Shown: positions 6,394 to 13,395 of the stretch, piece after piece
Layout of the letters: the number at the start of each line of letters is the position of its first letter
Numbering within the stretch: the stretch's first letter is position 1
NCBI GenBank assembly: GCA_905210845.1
Contig: CAJLYG010000046.1
Span: 1-16,915 of the forward strand
Reading direction: 5' to 3'
Source of the DNA: an uncultured Prevotella sp.
Lineage (GTDB): Bacteria; Bacteroidota; Bacteroidia; Bacteroidales; Bacteroidaceae
DNA: 16,915 nt
The notes under the pieces: generated by a model
Seen by the model: only the letters and a program-made list of their open reading frames with translations
Databases searched by the model: none
What the model was told of the DNA's origin: nothing
Position numbers and translations under genes: made by a program

Positions 6394-7257
6394 ATGAAGA
6401 TGAAGATATTGATTACAGGTAGCAACGGGTTTCTTGGCAGCCGGTTGGCTTCCTACTACGGAGACAACTATGACCTGTTACTACCAACACATAACGAGCT
6501 GAATGTCTGCCGTGAAGAGTCCGTCAAAGCATACTTTGAGGAACACCGCCCTGAGGTTGTCATCCATTGTGCTGCACTGAGCAACACATGGTATTGTGAG
6601 CAACATTCCGAAGAATCCAATCAGGTGAATGTACAGGGAACGGTAAGCATTGCCAAGGCTTGCAAATTAATGGGTTCAAAACTGATATTTATGTCCAGCG
6701 ACCAAGTGTATAACGGTACGCCAATACTGGATCCGCTCAAAGAAGAGGAAATACTTCGACCTGTCAACGTCTATGGCCGGCACAAATTGGAGGCTGAGCA
6801 AAGAGCACAACAGAATCTTCCTGATTCAATAGGATTACGCCTAACTTGGATGTACGATTTGCCAAAGTGTCGCATGAAGCAGAACAGCAACATACTGGCA
6901 AACCTGCAAAAAGCATACAACGAAGGATCTGTCATCCATGCTGCCACGCATGAATTTCGAGGGGTCACATATGCCTGGGAGGTCGTTAGGAATATGGAAA
7001 AGGTACTGTCTCTGCCTGGAGGCATTTATAACTTTGGAAGCGACAATTCATTAAATAGCTATGAACTCCATTTGAGCATAGCGAAGATCATGGGACTCAA
7101 GGATCCCTCTCGCTGGATTTTGCCTGATGAAGAGAGGTTCTCCAATCAAGATAGGAACCTGACAATGGATTGCTCTCTGATCGGTAATTTTGGCATCCAT
7201 TTCAGAAATAGCATTGAAGGGATCAAAGAAGCTATGTCATCACATACAGACTTATAA
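6394..7257 (+). CDS. NAD(P)-dependent sugar-nucleotide reductase, RmlD-like SDR
   Basis: A 287-residue extended short-chain dehydrogenase of the dTDP-4-dehydrorhamnose reductase (RmlD substrate-binding) type. It has the nucleotide-binding GSNGFLG (9-15, GxxGxxG) after a beta strand, FMSSDQVYNG (99-108) with the catalytic Ser/Thr region, and YGRHK (127-131) with the YxxxK pair; RPVNVYG is typical of RmlD. It would reduce a 4-keto sugar nucleotide with NAD(P)H. No rml neighbours (A, B or C) are present, so rhamnose synthesis cannot be claimed; it may act on another sugar or be an orphan paralogue. The start could be 6394 or the second Met codon at 6400 (MKMKILITG). It converges on ppdK and stands alone. 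Confidence 0.8.
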   Translation: MKMKILITGSNGFLGSRLASYYGDNYDLLLPTHNELNVCREESVKAYFEEHRPEVVIHCAALSNTWYCEQHSEESNQVNVQGTVSIAKACKLMGSKLIFMSSDQVYNGTPILDPLKEEEILRPVNVYGRHKLEAEQRAQQNLPDSIGLRLTWMYDLPKCRMKQNSNILANLQKAYNEGSVIHAATHEFRGVTYAWEVVRNMEKVLSLPGGIYNFGSDNSLNSYELHLSIAKIMGLKDPSRWILPDEERFSNQDRNLTMDCSLIGNFGIHFRNSIEGIKEAMSSHTDL

Positions 7258-7325
7258 GGACATTCAACCTGCCTACACAAGGATTTCTGCTTTTCGTAGG
7301 GCATAAAGGCAGCATAAATGACAAG

Positions 7326-7407
7326 TGACAGCTGTCAACCTTTGTCAACCTTTGTCAACCTAAAAACAGGTTGCAAGCCCGATAAACACTGGGGGTTGAC
7401 AACCTGT
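7326..7407. repeat. Cluster of TGTCAACC direct repeats, a 12-bp palindrome and an inverted repeat
   Basis: TGTCAACC occurs three times at an exact 10-base period (7333-7340, 7343-7350, 7353-7360). The first copy overlaps a perfect 12-bp palindrome TGACAGCTGTCA (7326-7337). Downstream, ACAGGTTG (7366-7373) pairs with CAACCTGT (7400-7407), and GGTTGACA (7394-7401) is the exact reverse complement of the direct repeat. One repeat per helical turn puts all copies on one DNA face, as for iterons or multimeric regulator sites. The arrangement is certain; function is unknown. Confidence 0.7.
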
Positions 7408-7504
7408 CAGCCTTTTCACAAAAAAATCACTATGAGATATAAAATTGTTCAGGAAAAGGAACCTGCGTGGAAGGCCTTTGGATATCTTAGTTTGATAAAT
7501 AATA

Positions 7505-7535
7505 CAAAAAAGAGGATGCACGGATGCACCCTCTT
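7505..7535 (-). terminator. Intrinsic terminator of ppdK
   Basis: On the minus strand the RNA folds as AGAGGGTGCA / TGCATCCTCT with a TCCG loop, all ten pairs formed (one G-U), followed by six T residues (7511-7506). On the plus strand the G-U becomes an A-C mismatch, so the hairpin favours the minus strand. It lies about 25 bases past the ppdK stop. Confidence 0.85.
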
Positions 7536-7558
7536 ACTATGCTTTCAAAATTTAAGGA

Positions 7559-10279
7559 TTATTCCTCTACTGCAGCCTGCGCGGCAGCCAACCGTGCGAT
7601 AGGTACACGGAATGGAGAACATGACGCATAATCCAATCCAATCCTCGCACAGAACTTCACGGAAGTGGGCTCGCCTCCATGCTCACCGCAGATACCTGTA
7701 CGTAAGTTCGGGCGAACGGCACGCCCCTTGTCGACTGCCATTTTTACCAGTTGACCAACACCTTCTTGATCTAAGACTTGGAAGGGGTCTACCTTCAAGA
7801 TTTTCTTTTCAAGATAGACAGGAAGGAAACTTGCTATATCATCGCGTGAATAGCCAAACGTCATCTGCGTCAAGTCATTGGTACCAAACGAGAAATACTG
7901 AGCCTCTGACGCAATCTTATCGGCAGTCAAAGCAGCACGTGGGATCTCTATCATCGTTCCGATCTCAAAGTCTATCTTAACCCCATATTCCTCAAATACT
8001 TTCCGAGCTGCCTTGAGAATGACAGCTTTCTGCTGGCGGAACTCCATGACTGTGCCAATAAGAGGAACCATAATCTCTGGTTTCGGGTCTTTCCCCTCCT
8101 TCTTCAACTCACAAGCAGCACTCAGAATCGCACGGGTCTGCATGGCAGTAATCTCCGGGAAAGTAATGCCTAAGCGACATCCTCTATGACCTAACATAGG
8201 GTTGTTTTCGGCAAGGGAGGCAACACGCTGCCTGATCTTCTCAACAGGGACCCCCATCTGCTCAGCCATGATCTTCTGGCCTTTCTCGTCCTTGGGGACG
8301 AACTCATGCAAAGGAGGATCCAACAATCGGATATTCACAGGCAGTCCATCCATAGCCTCAAGGATACCCTTGAAGTCTGCCTTCTGGTAAGGCAGCAACT
8401 TGGCAAGTGCCCGCTCCCGATCCTCTGTAGAATCAGCCAAGATCATTTCCCGCATCGCGATAATCTTCTTGTCGTCAAAGAACATGTGTTCTGTCCGTGT
8501 CAAGCCAATACCCTTAGCTCCAAAGGCACGTGCCACCTCTGCATCATGCGGAGTGTCAGCGTTGGTACGGACTTGCATCTTTGTATATTTGTCGCAAAGA
8601 TCCATCAACTCTTTGAAATCCCCACTCAATTCAGCAGCCTTCGTAGGGATCTCGCCGGCATAAACTTTACCTGTTGAACCGTTCAGGGAAATATAATCGC
8701 CTTCCTTATAGAGTGCCCCATCAATTTCCACCGTCTTCGTTTTATAGTCAACGTTAATGCCACCAGCTCCACTGACACAGCATTTTCCCATACCGCGGGC
8801 CACAACAGCTGCGTGTGAGGTCATGCCACCGCGGGCAGTCAGAATGCCTTCGGCTGCACTCATGCCCGCCAAGTCCTCGGGACTGGTCTCTATACGGACC
8901 ATAACCACCTTATGCCCATCCTTATGCCACTCCTCTGCATCGTCAGCATGGAAGACGATCTGACCACAAGCAGCTCCTGGGGAGGCAGGAAGACCTTGCG
9001 TGATCATTTTGGCATTTTGCAAGGCAATCTTATCAAACACGGGGTGAAGCAGTTCATCCAGTTTCTGAGGCTCACAACGCATAATAGCTGTTTTCTCATC
9101 GATCTTACCCTCGTGGAGCAAATCCATAGCGATCTTCACCATAGCCGTACCTGTACGCTTGCCATTACGGGTCTGGAGGAACCAAAGCTTCCCTTCCTGA
9201 ACGGTAAACTCCATGTCTTGCATATCACGATAGTGATCCTCCAAGGCATTCTGAATACTGTCAAGCTGCCGATAGATCTCCGGCATGGCCTCTTCCATGG
9301 AAGGGTACTTGGCAACACGTTCTTCCTCTGAGATTCCGATCCGTTGTGCCCAACGCTGTGATCCCAATTTCGTAATTTGCTGTGGTGTACGGATTCCAGC
9401 TACGACATCCTCCCCTTGTGCATTGACCAGGTACTCCCCATTGAAGACGTTCTCTCCCGTGGCAGCATCCCGGCTGAAGCACACGCCCGTAGCGGATGTT
9501 TCTCCCATATTTCCAAATACCATCGCCATGACGCTAACCGCTGTGCCCCACTCATCAGGAATACCTTCCATCTTACGATAAAGAATAGCACGTTCGTTCA
9601 TCCAACTACGGAACACGGCACAAATGGCACCCCACAGTTGCTCAACAGGATCTGTCGGAAATTCCTTTCCAGTACGTTCCTTGATAGCCTCCTTAAAAAG
9701 CCTTACCAACTGTTTCAGTTCATCCACATTCAGATCTTTATCCAATTTGACGCCCCGCTGGTCCTTTACCTTTTGGATAATTTCCTCAAAGGGATCAATA
9801 TCCTCTTTATTTTCCGGCTTCATTTCCAGGACAACATCTCCATACATCTGTACGAAGCGACGATAACTGTCATAGACAAAATGCGGATTATGGGTCTTTG
9901 CCACCATTCCCTCGGCAACCTCATCATTCAGTCCCAAGTTCAAGATCGTGTCCATCATGCCTGGCATAGAAGCACGGGCACCAGAACGAACACTGACAAG
10001 TAGCGGATTCGCTGGATCTCCAAACCTTGAATTCATCAATGTCTCAATATGCTTGACTGCCTTGGTGACATCGTCATTCAATATTTCCATAATCTTTTGC
10101 TGTCCCACCTTATAATATTCATTACAGCAGGCAGTAGTGATCGTAAAGCCTGGAGGAACAGGTACACCGATCAAATTCATCTCGGCAAGATTGGCTCCCT
10201 TTCCACCAAGTTCCTCACGCATTTTAGCATTTCCTTCGGCACTACCATTTCCGAAGAGGTAAACTCTCTTTTCACTCAT
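7559..10279 (-). CDS. ppdK: Pyruvate, phosphate dikinase
   Basis: A 906-residue cytosolic enzyme interconverting ATP + Pi + pyruvate and AMP + PPi + phosphoenolpyruvate. In anaerobes it often runs towards pyruvate and ATP. The N-terminal ATP-binding half includes GGKGANLAEM (25-34) and VSVRSGARASMPGMMDTILN (96-115). The swivelling phosphohistidine domain has TARGGMTSHAAVVARG (481-496) with catalytic His489. The C-terminal PEP/pyruvate TIM barrel carries FSFGTNDLTQM and GICGEHGGEP with catalytic Cys864. The length is normal for bacterial PPDK, and all key residues are present. It is a single-gene unit with its own promoter and terminator. Its product or substrate PPi links it functionally to hppA nearby. 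Confidence 0.98.
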   Translation of the reverse strand: MSEKRVYLFGNGSAEGNAKMREELGGKGANLAEMNLIGVPVPPGFTITTACCNEYYKVGQQKIMEILNDDVTKAVKHIETLMNSRFGDPANPLLVSVRSGARASMPGMMDTILNLGLNDEVAEGMVAKTHNPHFVYDSYRRFVQMYGDVVLEMKPENKEDIDPFEEIIQKVKDQRGVKLDKDLNVDELKQLVRLFKEAIKERTGKEFPTDPVEQLWGAICAVFRSWMNERAILYRKMEGIPDEWGTAVSVMAMVFGNMGETSATGVCFSRDAATGENVFNGEYLVNAQGEDVVAGIRTPQQITKLGSQRWAQRIGISEEERVAKYPSMEEAMPEIYRQLDSIQNALEDHYRDMQDMEFTVQEGKLWFLQTRNGKRTGTAMVKIAMDLLHEGKIDEKTAIMRCEPQKLDELLHPVFDKIALQNAKMITQGLPASPGAACGQIVFHADDAEEWHKDGHKVVMVRIETSPEDLAGMSAAEGILTARGGMTSHAAVVARGMGKCCVSGAGGINVDYKTKTVEIDGALYKEGDYISLNGSTGKVYAGEIPTKAAELSGDFKELMDLCDKYTKMQVRTNADTPHDAEVARAFGAKGIGLTRTEHMFFDDKKIIAMREMILADSTEDRERALAKLLPYQKADFKGILEAMDGLPVNIRLLDPPLHEFVPKDEKGQKIMAEQMGVPVEKIRQRVASLAENNPMLGHRGCRLGITFPEITAMQTRAILSAACELKKEGKDPKPEIMVPLIGTVMEFRQQKAVILKAARKVFEEYGVKIDFEIGTMIEIPRAALTADKIASEAQYFSFGTNDLTQMTFGYSRDDIASFLPVYLEKKILKVDPFQVLDQEGVGQLVKMAVDKGRAVRPNLRTGICGEHGGEPTSVKFCARIGLDYASCSPFRVPIARLAAAQAAVEE

Positions 10280-10341
10280 AGTCGAATAGATATCAAATGT
10301 TTTAGCTTTTATTTACTTTTTATATTTATTTCTTCTTCATG

Positions 10342-10373
10342 CAAAAGTAATGGAATTCTCGCTAATTCCCAAA
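10342..10373 (-). promoter_or_regulatory. Promoter of ppdK
   Basis: Minus strand: TTTG (10373-10370), a 20-base spacer, then TACTTTTG (10349-10342), matching TAnnTTTG. The predicted leader of about 55-60 nt is extremely AT-rich (runs of AAATAAATATAAAAAG type) and has no strong Shine-Dalgarno sequence, as is common in highly expressed Bacteroidetes genes. Confidence 0.75.
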
Positions 10374-10415
10374 CAATTATACAGAAAATTGCAAAGTCGA
10401 GTTTACATTTCTTGA

Positions 10416-10429
10416 TGTTAGCGATAACA
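10416..10429. promoter_or_regulatory. Operator-like palindrome TGTTA-GCGA-TAACA
   Basis: Five-base arms TGTTA/TAACA flank a GCGA core with a central CG step. This shape resembles LacI/GalR-family operators, and the E. coli gluconate repressor GntR site ATGTTA-N4-TAACAT in particular. It lies about 45 bases upstream of the ppdK -33 element. As RNA it would be a 5-bp hairpin with a GNRA loop. No regulator is encoded nearby, so the role is inference. Confidence 0.35.
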
Positions 10430-10603
10430 GGAAATACCATGAACAAGAAAACGGCTTCCTTTTACTGCCCACGCCATCCTTTCCAATCTTTCATCTCTAT
10501 CAAGAAATGAATAAAATGGATGACAAGCACGATTATCATCATTAATGTTGGACACAAACAATAGCTTGGTCTCTCAAAGAAAAAGAAAAAACGAAGCGTT
10601 TAT

Positions 10604-10634
10604 TTTGTTCTTCTGATGATTTACAGTAACTTTG
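10604..10634 (+). promoter_or_regulatory. Promoter of rlmD
   Basis: TTTG (10604-10607), a 19-base spacer, then TAACTTTG (10627-10634), an exact match to the Bacteroidetes consensus. The ATG follows 19 bases later, giving a short leader with GAAAGAT just before the start. Confidence 0.8.
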
Positions 10635-10653
10635 CAAATAAATTCTGAAAGAT

Positions 10654-12096
10654 ATGACAAGAAAGCACAAGCCTTTACCTCTTTTAGAGAATGTAACCAT
10701 TACGGATGTAGCTGCCGAAGGCAAGTCATTGGCACGAGTTGACGACATGGTCGTCTTCGTCCCTTATACTGTGCCTGGTGACATTGTTGACCTTCAGGTA
10801 CGCAAGAAAAGGCATCACTACTGCGAAGCCGAAGTGGTTAGGTTTATTCATTATAGCGAGATTCGTGAGCAGCCAAAATGCAGTCATTTTGGCATCTGCG
10901 GAGGATGCAAGTGGCAACACCTGCCTTACCAAGAACAGTTAAAAGCTAAGCAGAAACAGGTTTTCGACCAACTGACAAGGATTGGGAAAATTAGTCTCCC
11001 AGAATTCCATCCCATCCTTGGCTCAAAGAAAATCTGGGAATACCGTAATAAATTGGAATTTGGATGTAGCAACAAGCGTTGGCTCACACGGGCTGAAGTG
11101 GAGTCAGGCACAACCTTCGACAATATGAATGCCGTCGGATTCCATATCGCTGGGGCATTCGACAAGATCCTTCCCGTTGAAAAATGCTGGCTGATGGACG
11201 ACCTCCATAACCAGATCCGTAATACAATTCGGGACTATGCCTTGCAAAATGGGATAACATTCTATGACCTGAGGGAACAAAAGGGTTTGCTCAGAGACAT
11301 CATGATCCGCAACAGCAATACTGGGGAATGGATGGTCTTGGTGCAATTTCATTTCGATGAACCTGGAGATGAAGGCAGGGCAAGGGACTTACTTCAGCAC
11401 CTTGCAGACCAATTCCCACAAATCACATCTTTATTATATGTCAACAATCAGAAAGGCAACGATACTTTTGGCGATCTGACCGTTGTGACCTTTAAAGGCA
11501 ACGATTACATTTATGAGCAGATGGAGGATCTCAAATTCAAGGTCGGCCCCAAGAGCTTCTATCAGACGAATACAGAACAGGCTTATCATCTGTATTGCGT
11601 AGCCCGAGATTTCGCCAACCTGACAGGCAACGAGCTTGTTTACGATCTCTACACCGGTACGGGAACCATTGCCAATTTCATCGCCCACCGTGCCAAGCAA
11701 GTCATCGGCATAGAATATGTACCTGAGGCCATTGAGGATGCCAAAGTGAATTCGCAAATTAACCATATTGGCAATACCTTATTCTATGCAGGAGACATGA
11801 AAGACATCTTGACAGATGCTTTCATTGCCGAGCATGGAAGGCCAGACGTGATGATCACCGACCCACCCCGCGCAGGCATGCATCCTGACGTTGTGAAGAC
11901 CATTCTTCGGGCAGCTCCCGGTCGCATCGTCTATGTCAGTTGCAATCCTGCTACACAGGCACGCGACCTCTCTGAACTGGATTCAGACTACAGGGTAGAT
12001 GCCGTACAACCCGTTGATATGTTCCCGCATACCCCACATGTAGAGAATGTTTGTCTCTTGACACGTAGGATAAAACAAGGAATATCTGAAAAATAA
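10654..12096 (+). CDS. rlmD: 23S rRNA (uracil-5-)-methyltransferase, RlmD/RumA family
   Basis: A 480-residue SAM-dependent enzyme forming 5-methyluridine in RNA, most likely at the 23S position modified by E. coli RlmD (U1939). An N-terminal TRAM RNA-binding domain spans about residues 9-65. Iron-sulfur ligands follow as C76, C82 and C85 (CSHFGICGGC) with C178 as the likely fourth. The C-terminal methyltransferase fold shows the SAM motif DLYTGTGTIA (331-340), DPPRAGMHP (403-411), nucleophile Cys430 in YVSCNPATQARDL, and HVE (462-464) with the catalytic Glu. TrmA-type tRNA enzymes lack TRAM and the cluster, which favours the rRNA enzyme; Bacteroidetes have more than one paralogue, so the exact target is less sure. 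Monocistronic or weakly linked to the porin, which has its own promoter. Confidence 0.9.
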   Translation: MTRKHKPLPLLENVTITDVAAEGKSLARVDDMVVFVPYTVPGDIVDLQVRKKRHHYCEAEVVRFIHYSEIREQPKCSHFGICGGCKWQHLPYQEQLKAKQKQVFDQLTRIGKISLPEFHPILGSKKIWEYRNKLEFGCSNKRWLTRAEVESGTTFDNMNAVGFHIAGAFDKILPVEKCWLMDDLHNQIRNTIRDYALQNGITFYDLREQKGLLRDIMIRNSNTGEWMVLVQFHFDEPGDEGRARDLLQHLADQFPQITSLLYVNNQKGNDTFGDLTVVTFKGNDYIYEQMEDLKFKVGPKSFYQTNTEQAYHLYCVARDFANLTGNELVYDLYTGTGTIANFIAHRAKQVIGIEYVPEAIEDAKVNSQINHIGNTLFYAGDMKDILTDAFIAEHGRPDVMITDPPRAGMHPDVVKTILRAAPGRIVYVSCNPATQARDLSELDSDYRVDAVQPVDMFPHTPHVENVCLLTRRIKQGISEK

Positions 12097-12108
12097 TCGA
12101 AATAAATG

Positions 12109-12137
12109 TTGCGGTTGAATAATTTTTGCTATATTTG
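12109..12137 (+). promoter_or_regulatory. Promoter of the porin gene
   Basis: TATATTTG (12130-12137) matches the -7 consensus. Upstream at 12109-12111 is TTG, separated by 18 bases, a weaker -33. The element starts 13 bases after the rlmD stop, so the porin likely has its own transcript. The leader of about 30 nt ends in catcataaca before the ATG. Confidence 0.6.
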
Positions 12138-12172
12138 CAAGCAATTATTTATCTAAACATACCATCATAACA

Positions 12173-13321
12173 ATGAAAAAAGGTTTGCTGATCTCTTTTC
12201 TTGCAGCTATGGCATTAACCACCTATGCACAAGAGAAGAACACCATTACACTTCCATCTTGGCTGAGCAATGTCAAGCTCTCCGGATATGTATTAACCCA
12301 ATATCAGTACAGTGACCAAGAGAGTACGACGACTGATGCCCATGGACAGGACAAGAGCAATTCATTCAACCTCCGTCTGGCCCGTATCTCCCTTGACGGT
12401 CGTATTGCCAAAGATTTCTATTGGAAAACACAGATCCAAATCAACGGCAATACCTCCAGCCTTGGCTCTTCCCCACGTATTGTGGACTTGTTCGCAGAAT
12501 GGCAGAAATACAAGGCGTTCAGAATCAAGTTTGGGCAATACAAACGTCCTTTTACGTTCGAGAATCCAATGAACCCTATTGATCAAGGCTTCTATTCATA
12601 CAGCCAATTGAGCAACAAACTTGCAGGGTTTACCGACCGCAATGGCAGTCATGCCAGCAACGGACGTGACATCGGTTTGCAGTTCCAGGGCGACTTATTC
12701 CCGGATGCGCATGGTCGCGCATGGGTTCACTATCAGATTGGCGTATTCAATGGACAAGGAATCAACACAAAGGATGTGGACCAACGCAAGGACCTGATTG
12801 GCGGAGCTTGGATCATGCCCATTGAAGGCCTCAGGATTGGCGCATTTGGATGGGAAGGAAGCTATGCTCGGAAAGGTAGTTGGACCGACGAGAAGGGCAC
12901 GGCGCACAACAATGAGGTGCGAAGCCTGCCCCAGCACCGTTATGCCATCTCTGGAGAATATGTCAAGAGCGACTGGACTTTCCGTTCAGAATATGCCCAC
13001 TCCACAGGAAAAGCATTTGCTAAGACCTACAACTCTGGAGTCACCGATTGCTCTCTGTCAAGCTATGGTGGGAAGTCAGACGCAGTCTATGCACTTGTCA
13101 TAGCGCCAATCATCAAGAAAAAATTGCATGTCAAGGCACGGTACGACCTCTATCGACCTGATGGGAAATGGGACCAGGCCAATACACAATATGAGATTGG
13201 AGCTGATTATGAGTTCCATCACAATTTCGAAATCAGTGGAGAGTTCTGTCGTGTCAACAACCGGGCTCTTGTCAAGCATGATTATAACATGATCGACATA
13301 CAGGTCGATTGGAGATTCTAA
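12173..13321 (+). CDS. Outer-membrane porin, phosphate-selective O/P family (OprO/OprP-like)
   Basis: A 382-residue beta-barrel protein. The signal peptide MKKGLLISFLAAMALTTYA is cleaved probably at A19/Q20. The mature start (LPSWLSNVKLSGYVLTQYQY) and alternating strands such as FNLRLARISLDGRIAKDFYWK and FRIKFGQYKRPFTFENP are characteristic of the Porin_O_P family. The last residue is Phe (VDWRF), the usual outer-membrane insertion signal. Pseudomonas OprP and OprO pass phosphate and pyro/polyphosphate, but substrate cannot be inferred in Bacteroidetes, where many homologues are simply annotated porins. A perfect 12-bp inverted repeat follows its stop, and hppA begins 74 bases downstream. Confidence 0.85.
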   Translation: MKKGLLISFLAAMALTTYAQEKNTITLPSWLSNVKLSGYVLTQYQYSDQESTTTDAHGQDKSNSFNLRLARISLDGRIAKDFYWKTQIQINGNTSSLGSSPRIVDLFAEWQKYKAFRIKFGQYKRPFTFENPMNPIDQGFYSYSQLSNKLAGFTDRNGSHASNGRDIGLQFQGDLFPDAHGRAWVHYQIGVFNGQGINTKDVDQRKDLIGGAWIMPIEGLRIGAFGWEGSYARKGSWTDEKGTAHNNEVRSLPQHRYAISGEYVKSDWTFRSEYAHSTGKAFAKTYNSGVTDCSLSSYGGKSDAVYALVIAPIIKKKLHVKARYDLYRPDGKWDQANTQYEIGADYEFHHNFEISGEFCRVNNRALVKHDYNMIDIQVDWRF

Positions 13322-13325
13322 TGAT

Positions 13326-13354
13326 TTATCTGTGGGCATTTTGCCCACAGATAA
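13326..13354. repeat. Perfect 12-bp inverted repeat between the porin and hppA
   Basis: TTATCTGTGGGC (13326-13337) and GCCCACAGATAA (13343-13354) are exact complements around an ATTTT loop. As RNA it is a very stable hairpin four bases past the porin stop. Neither strand has a U-tract after it, so it is not a standard intrinsic terminator. It may still cause partial termination, protect the porin mRNA 3' end from exonucleases, or mark a processing site between porin and hppA messages. Confidence 0.8.
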
Positions 13355-13395
13355 TGATTAACCACAACATACATTTACCTTAAAATAAATATCCT

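Larger units (their letters stand above)
7258..7558. other. Intergenic region between the reductase and ppdK (301 bases)
   Basis: This spacer between convergent genes holds a cluster of TGTCAACC direct and inverted repeats (7326-7407). After it comes a stretch that could encode MRYKIVQEKEPAWKAFGYLS (from 7432), recalling the opening of Bacteroidetes HU-like proteins, but with no continuing domain. The minus-strand ppdK terminator is at 7505-7535. I see no clear terminator for the plus-strand reductase. The mixture suggests the residue of a lost element rather than a working gene. Confidence 0.5.
10280..10653. other. Divergent intergenic region between ppdK and rlmD (374 bases)
   Basis: This AT-rich spacer contains the ppdK promoter and leader (left, minus strand), an operator-like palindrome near the middle, and the rlmD promoter (right, plus strand). 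A short frame from 10439 (MNKKTASFYCPRHPF, 23 codons) lacks any supporting signal. The remaining 10430-10600 shows nothing I can name. Confidence 0.6.

Noticed and set aside
9377..10003. A 208-residue plus-strand frame inside ppdK
   Set aside because: It is antisense to a highly conserved coding region, and its translation has no family character.
10439..10510. A 23-codon plus-strand ORF in the ppdK-rlmD spacer
   Set aside because: No promoter, ribosome-binding site or recognisable sequence; its length is within chance expectation.
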